From positions 156,501 to 220,500 of the forward strand of contig WPIO01000191.1 of NCBI GenBank assembly GCA_009760855.2: DNA of 64,000 nucleotides, read 5' to 3'. Below are positions 32,790 through 43,502 of this stretch, piece after piece. The number at the start of each line of letters is the position of its first letter. The stretch's first letter is position 1. The translations under genes were made by a program, and so were the position numbers. The notes under the pieces are model-generated. The model was not told the origin of the DNA. It made no database searches and saw only the letters and a list, made by a program, of their open reading frames with translations. This DNA is from Cristatella mucedo (taxonomy: Eukaryota > Bryozoa > Phylactolaemata > Cristatellidae).

Positions 32790-33370
32790 CCATCCAATGT
32801 CCTAATGTCAGCTTAAATTGGCAGCCTACAATAAGATTGCAGAAGTCGAAAAGCAATTATGGGCTGCAAAGATGTTGATTGCAAAGACGTTGCAGATGAT
32901 TGCAAAGATGTTCCTGTAGCTGAGGATTGTCGTGAAACGAGACGTACATACGTGCAGACGTATGTGCAAGTGATTTTACATGGGACGTGCGAGACCTGAG
33001 CTGATTTGGAACCGTAAGCTTTCTGGTTTTTGGCCAATATACTGCCTCTATCCTTTAATGCTTATCAGATGCTATCGTCTTTCAAATAGAGAAGCAAGGC
33101 TGCAGTACGACTGCGGCATTTGGCAATCCAAGTTAAAAAGGCAGTGACAATTTGAGGCGCTGAAAGATAAAACGTGATCAGTGCCGAAGCATAGCAGTGT
33201 GCCATCTGCATAGGACCGATAGCATAAGTTGCTCTTAGCCACTAGACCGGCGGGAGAACTTTGAATCAGCGTGTAAAAAGGGGAGTCTTTTAAAGGTCGT
33301 GCATGTGACACACAAAAGGCCAATTGGACGACTGTTTGGACTTTGATGCTCACTGCACATATTTCCTATA
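32790..33370 (-). mobile_element. LINE-C reverse-transcriptase fragment, block 1
   Basis: Minus strand pieces: SSPAGLVAKSNLCYRSYADG then TLLCFGTDH (RT motif with ADG for ADD), followed by degraded sequence. The same fragment lies at 58040-58580 upstream of the block 2 TRIM exon, so it was present before duplication. Confidence 0.6.
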
Positions 33371-33394
33371 CGAAGCTACTGCGAAATAAAATAA

Positions 33395-33745
33395 CTAAGG
33401 AATAAACAATTAAACAGCCTCATTCGTATAGCCACCGAAGAGCCTTAAGTTGGTCCATGCATTCGTGACATCCCGTCTCGACTTCTGCAACTCACTGCTC
33501 GCTGGCCTACCGGCATGTGCGATCAGTCGATTGCAGAAATATTTATAAATATTTATTATAAATATTTATAAATATTTATAAATATTTATTTTGTAAATAT
33601 TTCTCATACGATACTACTGCGATTAAAAACAATTAATTAATAGCTAATTAAACAGCCTCGTCTCTATAGCCGACGAGGAGCCTTAATAGCCATCACCACT
33701 GCAGTTGGCAACAACGGATCGCCTTATGCAGAGGAAAAGACCTTG
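33395..33745 (-). mobile_element. SINE-2 fragment interrupted by a LINE-A fragment and AT repeats
   Basis: aaacagcctcattcgtatagccaccgaagagcctta (33412-33447) and its continuation (33652-33745) are SINE-2 body on minus. Between them lies a LINE-A piece 33448-33536 (ttggtccatgcattcgtgac...) and an atatttataaatattta repeat 33537-33603. The same SINE/LINE composite is at 58600-58905. Confidence 0.7.
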
Positions 33746-34843
33746 ACCCTTCTTGCAATGAGGCGGTGATATATGAGTGGACACATACCTGCTCCAGAAA
33801 TACTTACTCATCAATGGCACGAATCAGGTTGCTCACGGTTGGTTGACACGAGTAATGACACACAAAATAAGCTGTAGAAACAACCAGTGGACCTAACAGA
33901 CAGACTCTTTCTAAGTCTGTATTTGTCCTGGCGATTACTAGCTGTGATGAAGACGCGGCAGTGAGTCAGTCATAAGTTATTTACAAACTGGAACCCGGAC
34001 TAAATCATTTCCTTATCACCTATGAAAGATGTTTCACAAATGTCAGAGCCAGATGCTGTATATGATTGGGCCAGGTATGCTAAATGACTGTAGTGGGAGT
34101 TGATGCACACAGGCAGTTTGCTCACTCGACCACATCATTCACAATGCATGCAGCAGCAGAAGAGCTTTAGAGAGCTATTTCCCCAGCTGCCAACGAGGAA
34201 GAAGTGAGAGCACCTTACCTGTCTTGGAGTCTTGAGACGCTGGAACCGTTGGCACAGTTGATTAGATTGAATGCCGGAAGTACAGGCTTCGTGAGGTCCT
34301 GAACAATAAATGCAGGTAAATACCAACTCACGTTTTGACAACACCTTGCCAAGTCACACTGACACCAATACAAGCCTTCACCGACCGGCTGACCCAAAAT
34401 TGTTGAGCACCTCCGCAAATCCCAGACCCGGCACAAGGTTCCACCGTACCCGACTGGTGGAACCTTCTAGCGTACGGGTTTGTACAATCGCAACTGCATA
34501 CGTGGTCAGGAAGTAACTGGATTCGTTGACATAAGCGAACGTTTTTGTTCAAAATATTGATATAATTTTATAATTGTCTGCTCCGGCAATCTCCGGCTAA
34601 GGAGTTGCCTGTCTAGAGGATTGGCTGGCATTATTAGCCGGGCACCTGTTGGCCCACGGCAGCTTTGCTAGTTAAGTAAGGCCCGGATGAGAAGACTGCA
34701 TTCCAGTGCAGCTATTTTTGTCACAGGATTTCTTTTGCTTTTTAGTGAAATGCAAAGGATTGCTGTACCGGCCCAAGTGCTTCAGTCGGTCGATGGCAGT
34801 GTATTTCCTAAAAAAAATGGTCGCACGGAATAGCTCGATATTT
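33746..34843. other. Duplicated segment, no gene recognised
   Basis: Collinear with 58906-60290 (for example attttataattgtctgctccggcaatctccgg at 34565, and ggatttcttttgctttttagtgaaatgc at 34727). Short ORFs are not conserved in frame between the copies. Confidence 0.55.
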
Positions 34844-35591
34844 TGTACCCAGGCTGGGTTCGGTTGGCTGTGACCGAATGGCTCTAATGAGGGTTAGGGT
34901 CACTGGCTAGGCCGGGGTCGGACCTACGGCATGCGTGGTGACGTGAAGTAACCGGGGCTCTTGGGTAGGAGAAGTTGGCCAAGTAAGTCTTGGTGTTGGA
35001 GGCTCCCGGTCTCGCCGAGTTATGCACCTGGATTCGTGCAGGCTTGCTCCGGCGATGCTGCCACGCACGCAAGGGAACGAGTACCCAAGGCCCGAGTGGA
35101 GCTGGATAGCTCGCTCGTTGTTGAGATTTGTACATTCCGCGTTCCCCGTGTCGCGCGTTACCCGTGTAGCGTGTTCGTGACCCCCCTCCCGTATGTTGGC
35201 GTCTTTCGGTGGAAGCTCACGACTGTGGTAGCTGTCAACTTGGACTAGCCAAGCAGTTACTCAGCCAGCCGGGTTTTGGACGGCATACGCTCGTACTGAT
35301 GGATTCGGAGTCGGTACAACGACAGGACTGCCGAAGCCGACTGACCCCAACTAACACGTTTGTTCGTGCTTGCTGCGTCGTCTTGAGCCCCCATAGCGTA
35401 CTGTGCATAGGACCCTCCCTGTAGACTTGTTTAGTTCCCCCTGTTGTTGTTGGCGCAAGCGTTATTATAAAGAGGTTTAACCTGACTGCCCCTCGTCTTA
35501 CCCTAGCTCGGTGGCATGGCGAGCGGCAGCGTGGCCGGAGTATGGCGGGGTTTGGCGGGAATTAGCCTTTGACCCAGGGAACTCGGTTGCA
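34844..35591. mobile_element. 748-bp insertion, candidate solo LTR
   Basis: Block 2 reads ggtattttatgggtc at 60291. Block 1 has the same flanks, but 748 GC-richer bases lie between gatattt and attttatgggtc. The insert begins TG (tgtacccagg) and ends CA (ggttgca), with attt on both sides as a 4-bp target duplication. A TATAAA lies at 35464-35470. This fits a solo LTR, but no internal region or second copy was found. Confidence 0.5.
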
Positions 35592-36349
35592 ATTTTATGG
35601 GTCAGCATGCAACTGGAAAGAATGAGGGAATTTTGGGAGTTATCCTCCCCTACAGGAGTACTATGTGAGTTGTGTCCCTCAAACACTTTTATTGATATTT
35701 CTCTAATTCTAATAGACCAACAGGCATGCAAATTTGCACAAACAACAAGGGCAACACTATTTATCTTTTGATGTAACCATAGTGCCACTTCCGTTACAAT
35801 TTTCTCTTTGGACGTGCATACCCAGTCCTTCTATAGCTAATGCTGAGTTCTTTCCCAAACTTCTATCTGGCCTTTTATCTAATATCATTATCTCCATGGC
35901 TAGTTTCTAAAACTGTCTTCATCAGCAGTGAAATTCAGTGCTGTCTTGCTCTTTGTCGTGTGATTTGGTTTGCTTCTAACGCTTGGTAGTTGGCCGGTTG
36001 CATAGATGGACAAAGTAGACAATTCTAGAATTGTATGGTCACAATAACATTCCTATTACAACCTGGGCAGCATCCGTTTATTTATCTGTTGGCATAAGGT
36101 AGAAGTAGATTTTACTTCAACTTGAAAGCGGCTCGCATAAAGTGCACATGCATGTCAGATCAAAGCATGCCCTCACGACAATACGGTGCAAGCGATATGC
36201 CACTCAGTCTCTCCGATTTTATGAAGAGTTTGATAAACGACATGCGAGACGTAAAATGAATTGAAACGTGGAGAGAGATTTAAAAAGAAAGAAAGGCAAG
36301 AAACAGGAGAATCCATTCCACTAAAACATTATGAAGCAAATATAAGGTC
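35592..36349. other. End of duplicated segment and spacer
   Basis: 35592-35790 matches 60295-60490 (cacttttattgatatttctc, gaccaacaggcatgcaaat). The rest has no feature I can support. Confidence 0.4.
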
Positions 36350-37070
36350 AAGGACAGCCAATTGAGAATGACACTTTCAGAGCTGATTTTTAAACGCGAT
36401 TTTGATGCTTATGTAGATCTTTGCAAGCAGAAGACCATTGGAAAATCAAACGGCATGAATGTCACCCACCTGCGTATATCTATGCTTTTTTAATTTGTGC
36501 TACGTTTGTCAGCCTCAGTAGACACTATTCATAAACTTAGTTCTGTCTCGGCTGGATCATTGTAATTCCCTTTTGGCTGGGATGCTGAAGAAAGCCACGA
36601 GGCCACTGCAGCCGGCTATGAAAATTGCTGCAAGGCGTGTTGGCAAATCTCAGGGGTTTGACCACCGTGTCTCCTTTGCTGAAAGAGCTTGGATGACTGC
36701 TGCTTGATCAACAGATACAGAGTAAAGTTCTCACACTGACCCATAAGGCCTGACACAGCTTGGCTCGTTTATAACGAGCTGAAATGCCACTGCATTTTCA
36801 GGCTCCGATCGCCCTCAGGCCCTGCATTGACGATAAATGAGCTTTTCCATGCCTCAGCTAAAAGAATGTTGGCGAAAAAACTTTTACTCTGCAGTTCTTA
36901 GACTGTGGAACTCACTTCCACGATTCTTAGGCAATGATGTCAACCTCTTCTGCTACAGACTATGGCACATCCTGCCCAGTGGTCCTGAGCTGCCACTTCC
37001 TTGCTACTTTCTAACTCAACGGCTCTGATAACTCACCAATTCTTCTCACTTTCTTTTTATCATGTGAGAT
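36350..37070 (+). mobile_element. LINE-B 3' fragment, copy 1
   Basis: Collinear with 63102-63900. Plus strand, in broken frames: SRLDHCNSLLAG-like (tctcggctggatcattgtaattcc, 36546-36570), then the thumb end, and SAVLRLWNSLPRFLGNDVN (about 36890-36945). These are typical of the C-terminus of a non-LTR reverse transcriptase. There are stops and shifts; the end is tctttttatcatgtgagatgaag. Confidence 0.75.
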
Positions 37071-37319
37071 GAAGAATGTTGCCTGCCTAATGAGTGACGA
37101 TGACGGATGAGTGACGAAATTCATCAAAATAGGGATGGAATGTCCTACCCCGCGGGGGGGATGTCTGGCAGGAATTTCCTAGGGTCCATCAGGGGGGAAA
37201 TGTCTGGGGGAAAACGTCCAAGGTGGAATGTCCTACAACCCGCAAAGGCTGTGACGGCGCTATACAAAACTCTTCTGCGTAATACTCACATAGCCTTTGT
37301 GGCTTTTTGAAGTTACATA

Positions 37320-38140
37320 CGTTGCATCAATTTTGAATCAACAATTGAGAATTTTCGTGGCTCTGGCAGACGAACAGTTGACGTGGTTCAAATCGTACTT
37401 GTTCGATCTTGTTCAATCCGAGTTGTATGGGGGTCAAGTCTCATCCACCTGACTATTCCCCCTAGTAAACCAGAATATGAAAGTGAAAAACCTCTAGAGC
37501 TAGAAACTACTGTTAAATATATATAATACTACTGTTAAATACTTGCTAAAAGATGGAGCGAATGAAAGCGATTAGAGAAAAACTGCTACTGGTGCAAATT
37601 ATTCTTTAACTGTTCATGCAGTTCTTAGGATTACTTTTATGCGAGGTCAGAAGATTAGATATTTGGTAAAGAATTTTAAGAGAAGCTTCGTAAGAGAAGA
37701 GTTCATTTAAACGTAGATACCTATTGGCAATTCACTAGATGTGTAGTTTACTAGATAACTACTAGAACGTCTTGATAATCTTTAACCATAATGCAAGGTA
37801 AGAGGTACCCTCCGATAGGTGGTGAGTAATCGAAATGTCTTCTAACGTGATTTATGAAATCCTGAATGACTTCATTTCTATCCATTTTCTAGGTAAAGTT
37901 AGCTAAAAGAAATCAAAATTCACTTAAGGGTAACTACAGGGTAGCTTCTAATCATAATCAATCGTTATTCTCAACTTTCATTTCATATTATTTGGAGCTT
38001 TCTTTACATGATCATTATAATTTACACCCAGACAACATTTGATAAACCCCCAAGCTGTCAGAAGCAGCGTTTACTAGAATTCCTACCAGTTTTAAAGTCA
38101 TTAGGGGCACTGGAAGCACAAATGTCAATCTTCTAGTCAG
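37320..38140. other. AT-rich block, possible Polinton remnant
   Basis: Composition switches to AT-rich. A short plus-strand open piece near 37580-37710 contains TGANYSLTVHAVLRITFMRG then QKIRYLVKNF, with no recognised family. It is grouped with 38141-38482 by composition only. Confidence 0.3.
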
Positions 38141-38482
38141 TTATACAGCTACATGAATATCAGTATCAATCTCATAATCATCAAGCTTCTCCTTAGGTAC
38201 AACGCCAGATTTAAGTTTAGATACAGTAAGTGGATCATCTCTGTATAGCATAATAGTTATTGTAGTACCAGGATCCTGGCTGCCACCGTCAATCTCTGGC
38301 CAATAGTATTGCATAGCTAATTTGCAAGATCTAATTAGACCATAACCACTGATTATCTCAATATCCTTCTCTGGTAACTAATTAAAATTATCTCTCACTA
38401 AAATACTGGACAATAAACATGCTCCATAAACCGTCTGCTTAGTGAGCGATTCAGTAAGAATGTTTAGTATGTTAGCTTTCAT
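38141..38482 (-). pseudogene. AT-rich 113-codon ORF relic with one stop
   Basis: Minus strand from ATG at 38482-38480 to TAA at 38143-38141, with a single in-frame TAG about 35 codons in. Before the TAG it reads MKANILNILTESLTKQTVYG; after it come IEIISGYGLIRSCKLAMQYY and SQDPGTTITIMLYRDDPL. Codon use and AT richness resemble the Polinton pieces at 1-2506 and 17.8-20.6 kb. I do not recognise the protein. Confidence 0.45.
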
Positions 38483-38509
38483 TATTTTATATACTTATAT
38501 GCAACTTTC

Positions 38510-39160
38510 CTTTAATTGAAATTATTCTGTATCAGCGTGCTGGTGCATTACTTTACTCTATTTAAACATGCTGTGAGCTATATACTCCACTAAGGTAACT
38601 AATGAACTACAGTGCTATGAGCTAGGTACGCTATAACCATACTACTTTCCTCCCAGCAGCCTGTGCTTCGTCCGTGCAAATTCGTGCTACTCTTCCGGCT
38701 GCCATTGCACATGTTATAGTTGAAGAGTTCACGCGCCTGCTTTATAGCAAATACGAAAAGTGCACAGAAAGAGATCGTACTGCTCTGTGCCAGCCCTATA
38801 TGAACGCGTTATGATTTCGCAGTGCGACAAACATAAAAAACTCCATCTCATCGTTGTGGGCTAATAGATAAAACCGTTGTCTTAAACCGGAAATTCTTAT
38901 CGAGTTCTGTGCGGCTCAACATTCGTCCCGTGTTACATACAAATGAATTATATTTGATCTATTGTTTAGCTCACGGGAATCACTTTGTGTACTCACTTGC
39001 ACGACATCCTGTAGCTCACTTGCACTACCTGCGATCGCTCGTTGGCAGCCTTCCTGTAGCTCACTGGCAGCACTTCCTGTATTGTTGCGACTAAAATTTT
39101 TGAATAAATACTCCAGCCCAGCAAGGACGGTATGCAAGCCGACGGCAAGTGATCGGCTGC
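38510..39160. other. Spacer, nothing recognised
   Basis: Contains short imperfect gtagctcacttgcac repeats (39010-39070) and no supportable ORF. Confidence 0.35.
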
Positions 39161-39162
39161 TG

Positions 39163-39330
39163 GGATACTGCTGGATTGGTCCAGTGGTTAAGGCGCTCGC
39201 CCAGGCCAAGGTCTGGCTGACGTCGTGGGCTCGAGCCCCGAGGCATATGTAAAGTGCCTGTATAGAGATTGAGTTCTCTTGGGGCGCTATACAAATGAAT
39301 TATATATATATATATATATATATATCTGTA
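39163..39330 (+). mobile_element. SINE-1 (tRNA-derived, LINE-A-like tail), copy 1
   Basis: A tRNA-like head has A box tggtccagtgg (about 39177-39187) and a B-box-like gggctcgagcccc (39227-39239). The tail tgtaaagtgcctgtatagag / attgagttctcttggggcgc / tatacaaatgaatta parallels the LINE-A 3' end, and is followed by (TA)n. The second copy is at 50090-50252 on minus. Confidence 0.85.
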
Positions 39331-39334
39331 GGTG

Positions 39335-39366
39335 AACCTATGTTGCTAGGTTCGCCTATGTTGCTC
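39335..39366. repeat. Small inverted repeat (hairpin)
   Basis: taggtgaaccta - tgttgc - taggttcgccta: 12-base arms with one mismatch, directly after the SINE-1 TA tract. Confidence 0.6.
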
Positions 39367-39630
39367 ACAAGCACACAGGACATGTGCTGCGAACGAGACC
39401 ACGTGATGCAGCAGTGATGGCAGCTGGAAAGAACAAGCTGCTTCATACAGGAAGTCGTAAAAGTCTAGGAAGTAGAAAGGACAGGTCTTTATGACACTCG
39501 GTGCCACGAAGAAGCCGTGGTGCTTCAGCGATAAAAAAAGTCTCTAAAGGCTACCTCTGCCGGCAGCAAAACACCAGGCAGTCGGCAGCCACTACAGGCT
39601 GCAGCACCACCGCAGGCTGCCGTTGAGTAT

Positions 39631-39879
39631 TTGGCACACAGCCAAACGGCTAAGTTTTGTAATGTAGCTGAGCCAACAGTTTGGAAACACGAGCTTCGCT
39701 CCTCAAAAGCACAAATCAACGAGTGGGAAAAGCAGCAGCTTCAAAGATTACGACGCACGTGCAGTTTCACTGCAGAAGAGCTCATTACAAATGAGCAGGC
39801 CCTGGGTCTCAGTGCGACTGGTGACTCCACTGCCGGCAGCAGCAGTGTACTATTCGTGTTGAAGCATTATTCGTGTTGA
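39631..39879 (+). CDS. Hypothetical 82-aa ORF
   Basis: Begins MAHSQTAKFCNVAEPTVWKH; the middle part is charged and helical-looking (INEWEKQQLQRLRRTCSF), Ser-rich at the end. No family, no splice evidence and no paralog in the window. It could be an exon or chance. Confidence 0.2.
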   Translation: MAHSQTAKFCNVAEPTVWKHELRSSKAQINEWEKQQLQRLRRTCSFTAEELITNEQALGLSATGDSTAGSSSVLFVLKHYSC

Positions 39880-40040
39880 AGCCGCTACCCGGAACTCTGG
39901 GAATTGTACTTGCATGGGAAATTATGTAGTGCAGTGCCCTTGGGTAATGACAAACTGAGCCGATACTCAGGGTAAATCCGAATCACGTAAATACGAGTGG
40001 AGCAGACTTCGGTCAGCATATCGGCTGCTAGTCTTCAATA

Positions 40041-40331
40041 TTAGGCAGAATCGTCTATGGCATAACCTTTGACACCCTCAATGTCGTAGTCGTCGTCGCC
40101 AGCTCCTAGCGCAAACAGGAAGCCATCGGCTTCGTCTTCACCTCGGCCTTCGCCACTGCCAACGGCTTCAGCCTCGTTGCTCCAGTTACCTGGAAACAGT
40201 GCACAGCCAGCCGAGCCACAGTAATGGCTACGTGTACGTGTGACCTTGGGCAGAAGCTGCCCACACAGCCAGCAGAAGTAGGCGTGGCACTTGTAGCACG
40301 TCATCTTGTTGCAGCCGTCATTCTTCTGAGC
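40041..40331 (-). pseudogene. RNF14: RNF14-like gene, last exon (second RING and acidic tail)
   Basis: Minus strand from acceptor ttatgtcag at 40332 to TGA at 40041. It reads AQKNDGCNKMTCYKCHAYFC then WLCGQLL. This is the hallmark of the catalytic second RING of RBR ubiquitin ligases, and DGCNKMTC...YFCW is RNF14-like. The catalytic Cys position (KMTC) is kept. The His of the C-terminal HYC block and an acidic tail (GADDDYDIEG-like) follow. This exon on its own is intact, but the gene is not. Confidence 0.8.
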
Positions 40332-40528
40332 CTGACATAAATAAGACATTGACAGAGCAGCCCCGCACAGCGCCACATGCTTGCAGCTCGCCTACAGCAA
40401 CGAGCCCTGCCCAAGCTCGACGCGCCTCAGACACCACGCACGCTCCTCTGAGCCCCCCCCCCCCCCGCCTTGCCCTCCGTTCCGCCTCGCCCTTGACCCG
40501 GCGGCCTCGGCACGCTCTGCACGCTCAC

Positions 40529-40705
40529 CTCGATGGCGCTGCTGCAGTGTGGGCAGCGCCTGCAGTTTTCGTCGATCCACTGAAGGGGCGTGGCTCTCCT
40601 CCAGCACGGTGCGCACGGCCTTCTTGCCGTAGCGCAGCTCCAGAGCTTCCTGCCGGTCCTCGTCGCTGCCCGTCATGAGCTTCTGCCGTATCTCCAGCAC
40701 GGACG
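40529..40705 (-). pseudogene. RNF14: RNF14-like gene, exon between IBR and second RING (frameshifted)
   Basis: Acceptor ctctgcctcgcag at 40706, donor catcgag/GTGAGC at 40529. The first frame reads SVLEIRQKLMTGSDEDRQEA then LELRYGKKAVRTVLEESHAP. The homologous continuation WIDENCRRCPHCSSAIE lies one frame on. The exon is 177 nt where phase requires 176, so it holds one extra base near 40576-40580. Confidence 0.75.
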
Positions 40706-41129
40706 CTGCGAGGCAGAGGCGCACGCGAGGCGTGAGAGCAGGGCATCGTACAACCGCCCACCACGTGACTCTATTCTCAGGTCATAGCACGTGACTCTAG
40801 TCTAGACCCGGTGTCGGCAGCCATTTTTAGACTGAAGAGCCAAAAGTTGCAATTTACAAGATTTCCCAGTTCTTAAAGAGCCACTGACATTTTTATTTCA
40901 ATATTATGGTATTTGATTAGGATTAGGTATATTAATTTGATTTTTGATTTTAAATAAATAGCTTTAAATGTGAAATAATATTCATTCATATAAAAACATA
41001 AATGTTTCGCACAAAACATATTAAGGTATTTTAGCTAGCTATACTAGAAAAATGAAATTAGTAATCAAATAATATAACTACTTTTATTGAATAATAGATA
41101 TTTGCAATAGTTACATCAATGAGAACATT

Positions 41130-43040
41130 GGCCTTGCATGCCTTTTGAAAGTTTGGTTTTTAATCTGGCTCATAACTTGTTGTTTTCAGTTTCAAGCATG
41201 CCTCTAGATTTTTATTTGTTAGTTGGCTCCTTTACTTTTTATTGTATTCATGTAAGAGAACGCTTGCTCGCACGAATGTGTTGACCCGAAGATCGTCAGC
41301 ACTCCAAATGCCAACTTCTTCACCTCACTGTAGCATTCTGGAAGACTATTCCATGCGTCAAATATGAATGCCTCAACTCGCGGCATTTCTGTTAGAGGTG
41401 TCTACTTGTGCAGCGTAACGTGCATGCTTTTCTGGACCTCCAACTCTTCTAACTTGCTCTTGAGTTCTGTGAACTTACCACTCCACAAATGCTTGGTTTT
41501 CAAATCCAGCAATTGCATTTGAAGCGAACCAGCATCGATTCCCAATGGCTCAATGCTAATCTCATTTGTATTTGTGTTATGAGGATTTACTATGAATGCC
41601 AGAGTACTTGCGTTTGTTTTGAACTGCTCAAATTTCTCAGCGAACCCATACTTCATTTTGCTTATAGTAATAGTGAAGTAATTCGTGTCAATAGTTGCAC
41701 TGGTTTCATCGCGATATTGCTTCAGATTTTCGAAATGAAGTAATTTACCGCCCTCCATCTCTTCGACAAAAAGGCGTAATTTATTTTTTTGAAACAAACC
41801 ACTTCTTCAAGCAAGGTATAGACTGGGCTTCGCTTTCCTTTGCAGTTTTACATTTACCTCGTCGAGCTTCTTTGTGATAGCGAGACCACGAAGTTGAATT
41901 TTTGCAGCCATTTGTATTCTTTCAATTCGGGATGGACAGTGCCTTTTTCATTGAAGAACGATTTCATTTCACTCGAGCAAAAAGCAAAACGTTTCAATGC
42001 GTTACCGCTTCGAAATCCATCGCACTTTATCGTGCAAAAGTAGGTCAGAATACTGGCTTTCCATTTCTTGCTGAAATTTCTTAAACTGGCGTTGGTAGAG
42101 TGATTTTGCCAAAATGCTGTTAATGATCTTAATAACCAACTTCATGACCTCAACCATTTCGGTGGGAAATGTTTGGGCACAAAGCGCCTCCTGATGAATT
42201 ATGCAGTGAAACATTAAAATTTCGTGGTTTATTTTTTGCCGAAGAATTGCTGTTACCTCTTTATGTATTCCTCTCATATTTTTGGCTCCATCAGTTGCAT
42301 TGGAAACGATTTTATTTGTATCGATTTCATAGTCTTCCAGGCATCATTTTTGCACAGCATTTGCTATATCTTCTCTACGAGTTTGCCCTGAGAGCGGCAG
42401 CAATCCTAGCAGTTCTTCTTTTAGACGTTGGGACGACATACACCCAACGAAAAGGGTAACTTGTACCGTGTCTTTTATTTCACAAGACTCATCCATAGCA
42501 AGTGATAAAGCAGAAGCCAGTTGAATGTCTTCCAATTGCATTGTGTTACATTTGAAGACATTTTAGAAGTTCTATCTTGTACTGTTTTAGCAAATAATGG
42601 CAAATCTTTAACTTTCTTCCTGATTTCGGTTTTGTTTATGAAATCACGAAACCGTTTTTCAGATCCACATATAAAGCAATTTTTGACGTACTCACCATCT
42701 GTGAATGGTTTCCCTCTTTTTGAAATTTGTAGTGATATTTCGAAGCTTTCCAGATTTACATTATTTGAAGATTGCGCCCAGTTATTTAGCATAGAACTCG
42801 ACTGTTGTTTTTTGAAGCTCTTTAACAGCTTTTTTCCGTGCGTCACTGGCTGGATATTTAGCAGCGAATCGGGTATGTTTTGTAGTGAAGTTTCTCTCCA
42901 AATTTGACTTCTTATTTTGTTCAAGTTTTTCTTGGCAAATGAGACAAGTCAGGAGTCTATCTGTGTTGCATATGAACGTATACGACTCCGTCCAATCCTG
43001 ATTAGATTCTGGATTTCCTTCCTCAGTTCATCTCTCCTTT
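41130..43040 (-). pseudogene. hAT transposase, GTF2IRD2/ZBED5-like, frameshifted
   Basis: Minus strand in several frames. A BED-like zinc finger reads SYTFICNTDRLLTCLICQEK (about 42940-43000). The N-terminal catalytic region has ISKRGKPFTDGEYVKNCF (about 42700-42750), then [20 protein letters not shown] (catalytic Asp in the DES motif, about 42465-42520). The insertion domain has HCIIHQEALCAQTFPTEM (about 42170-42225) and HDKVRWISKR (about 42002-42030). The C-terminal dimerisation region has AWNSLPECYSEVKKLAFG then FGSTHSCEQAFSYMNTIKS (about 41225-41350). Frame changes near 42830, 42470, 42280 and 41990 and stops show it is inactive. Confidence 0.85.
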
Positions 43041-43295
43041 TTAATCAGACGCCATTCCGGTGGCGGAGCTGAAATTAAGATTTTTTAAATTTTATTTAGC
43101 TATCTAAAACGGCATTAATAAACCATTAATTAAATAGTTAATTTCGTTAATGGCTAATCTGTAAAAAGGTCCACTTCGCTAAACATTAAAGCGTATGAAA
43201 AAGTAGTGTACCTCCGGACAAAATCATTGTTTAAAATTATCCATAGAAGTATTTTTTTTTCTTTTTATACCATGTTTACTTGTGTTTTACCACGT

Positions 43296-43502
43296 GTGCA
43301 TACTGCCACTAACCACATTTGCATGCTGACTCTGTGCATGCCACCCCTAACCATATTATTCATTTTGTTTGTTTTTCAAGCATGATTTTACTTACCATTC
43401 AATTAAATTTCCCTTGGCAGCAAATTTAAAGCACCTAGAAAGAGATTAAGTTCTCTGAGGGCGCTTCATCAAATGCATTATTATTATTATTATTATTATT
43501 AC
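43296..43502 (+). mobile_element. LINE-A tail fragment nested in the hAT element
   Basis: ctgccactaaccacatttgcatgctgac ... aaagcacctagaaagagattaagttctctgagggcgc ... (ATT)n to 43501. It lies between the transposase relic and the right hAT terminus. Confidence 0.85.

Noticed and set aside
39325-39345. tctgtaggtgaacct resembling the conserved 3' end of 18S rRNA
   Set aside because: Only about 14 bases match and they form one arm of a local hairpin; no other rRNA sequence is nearby.
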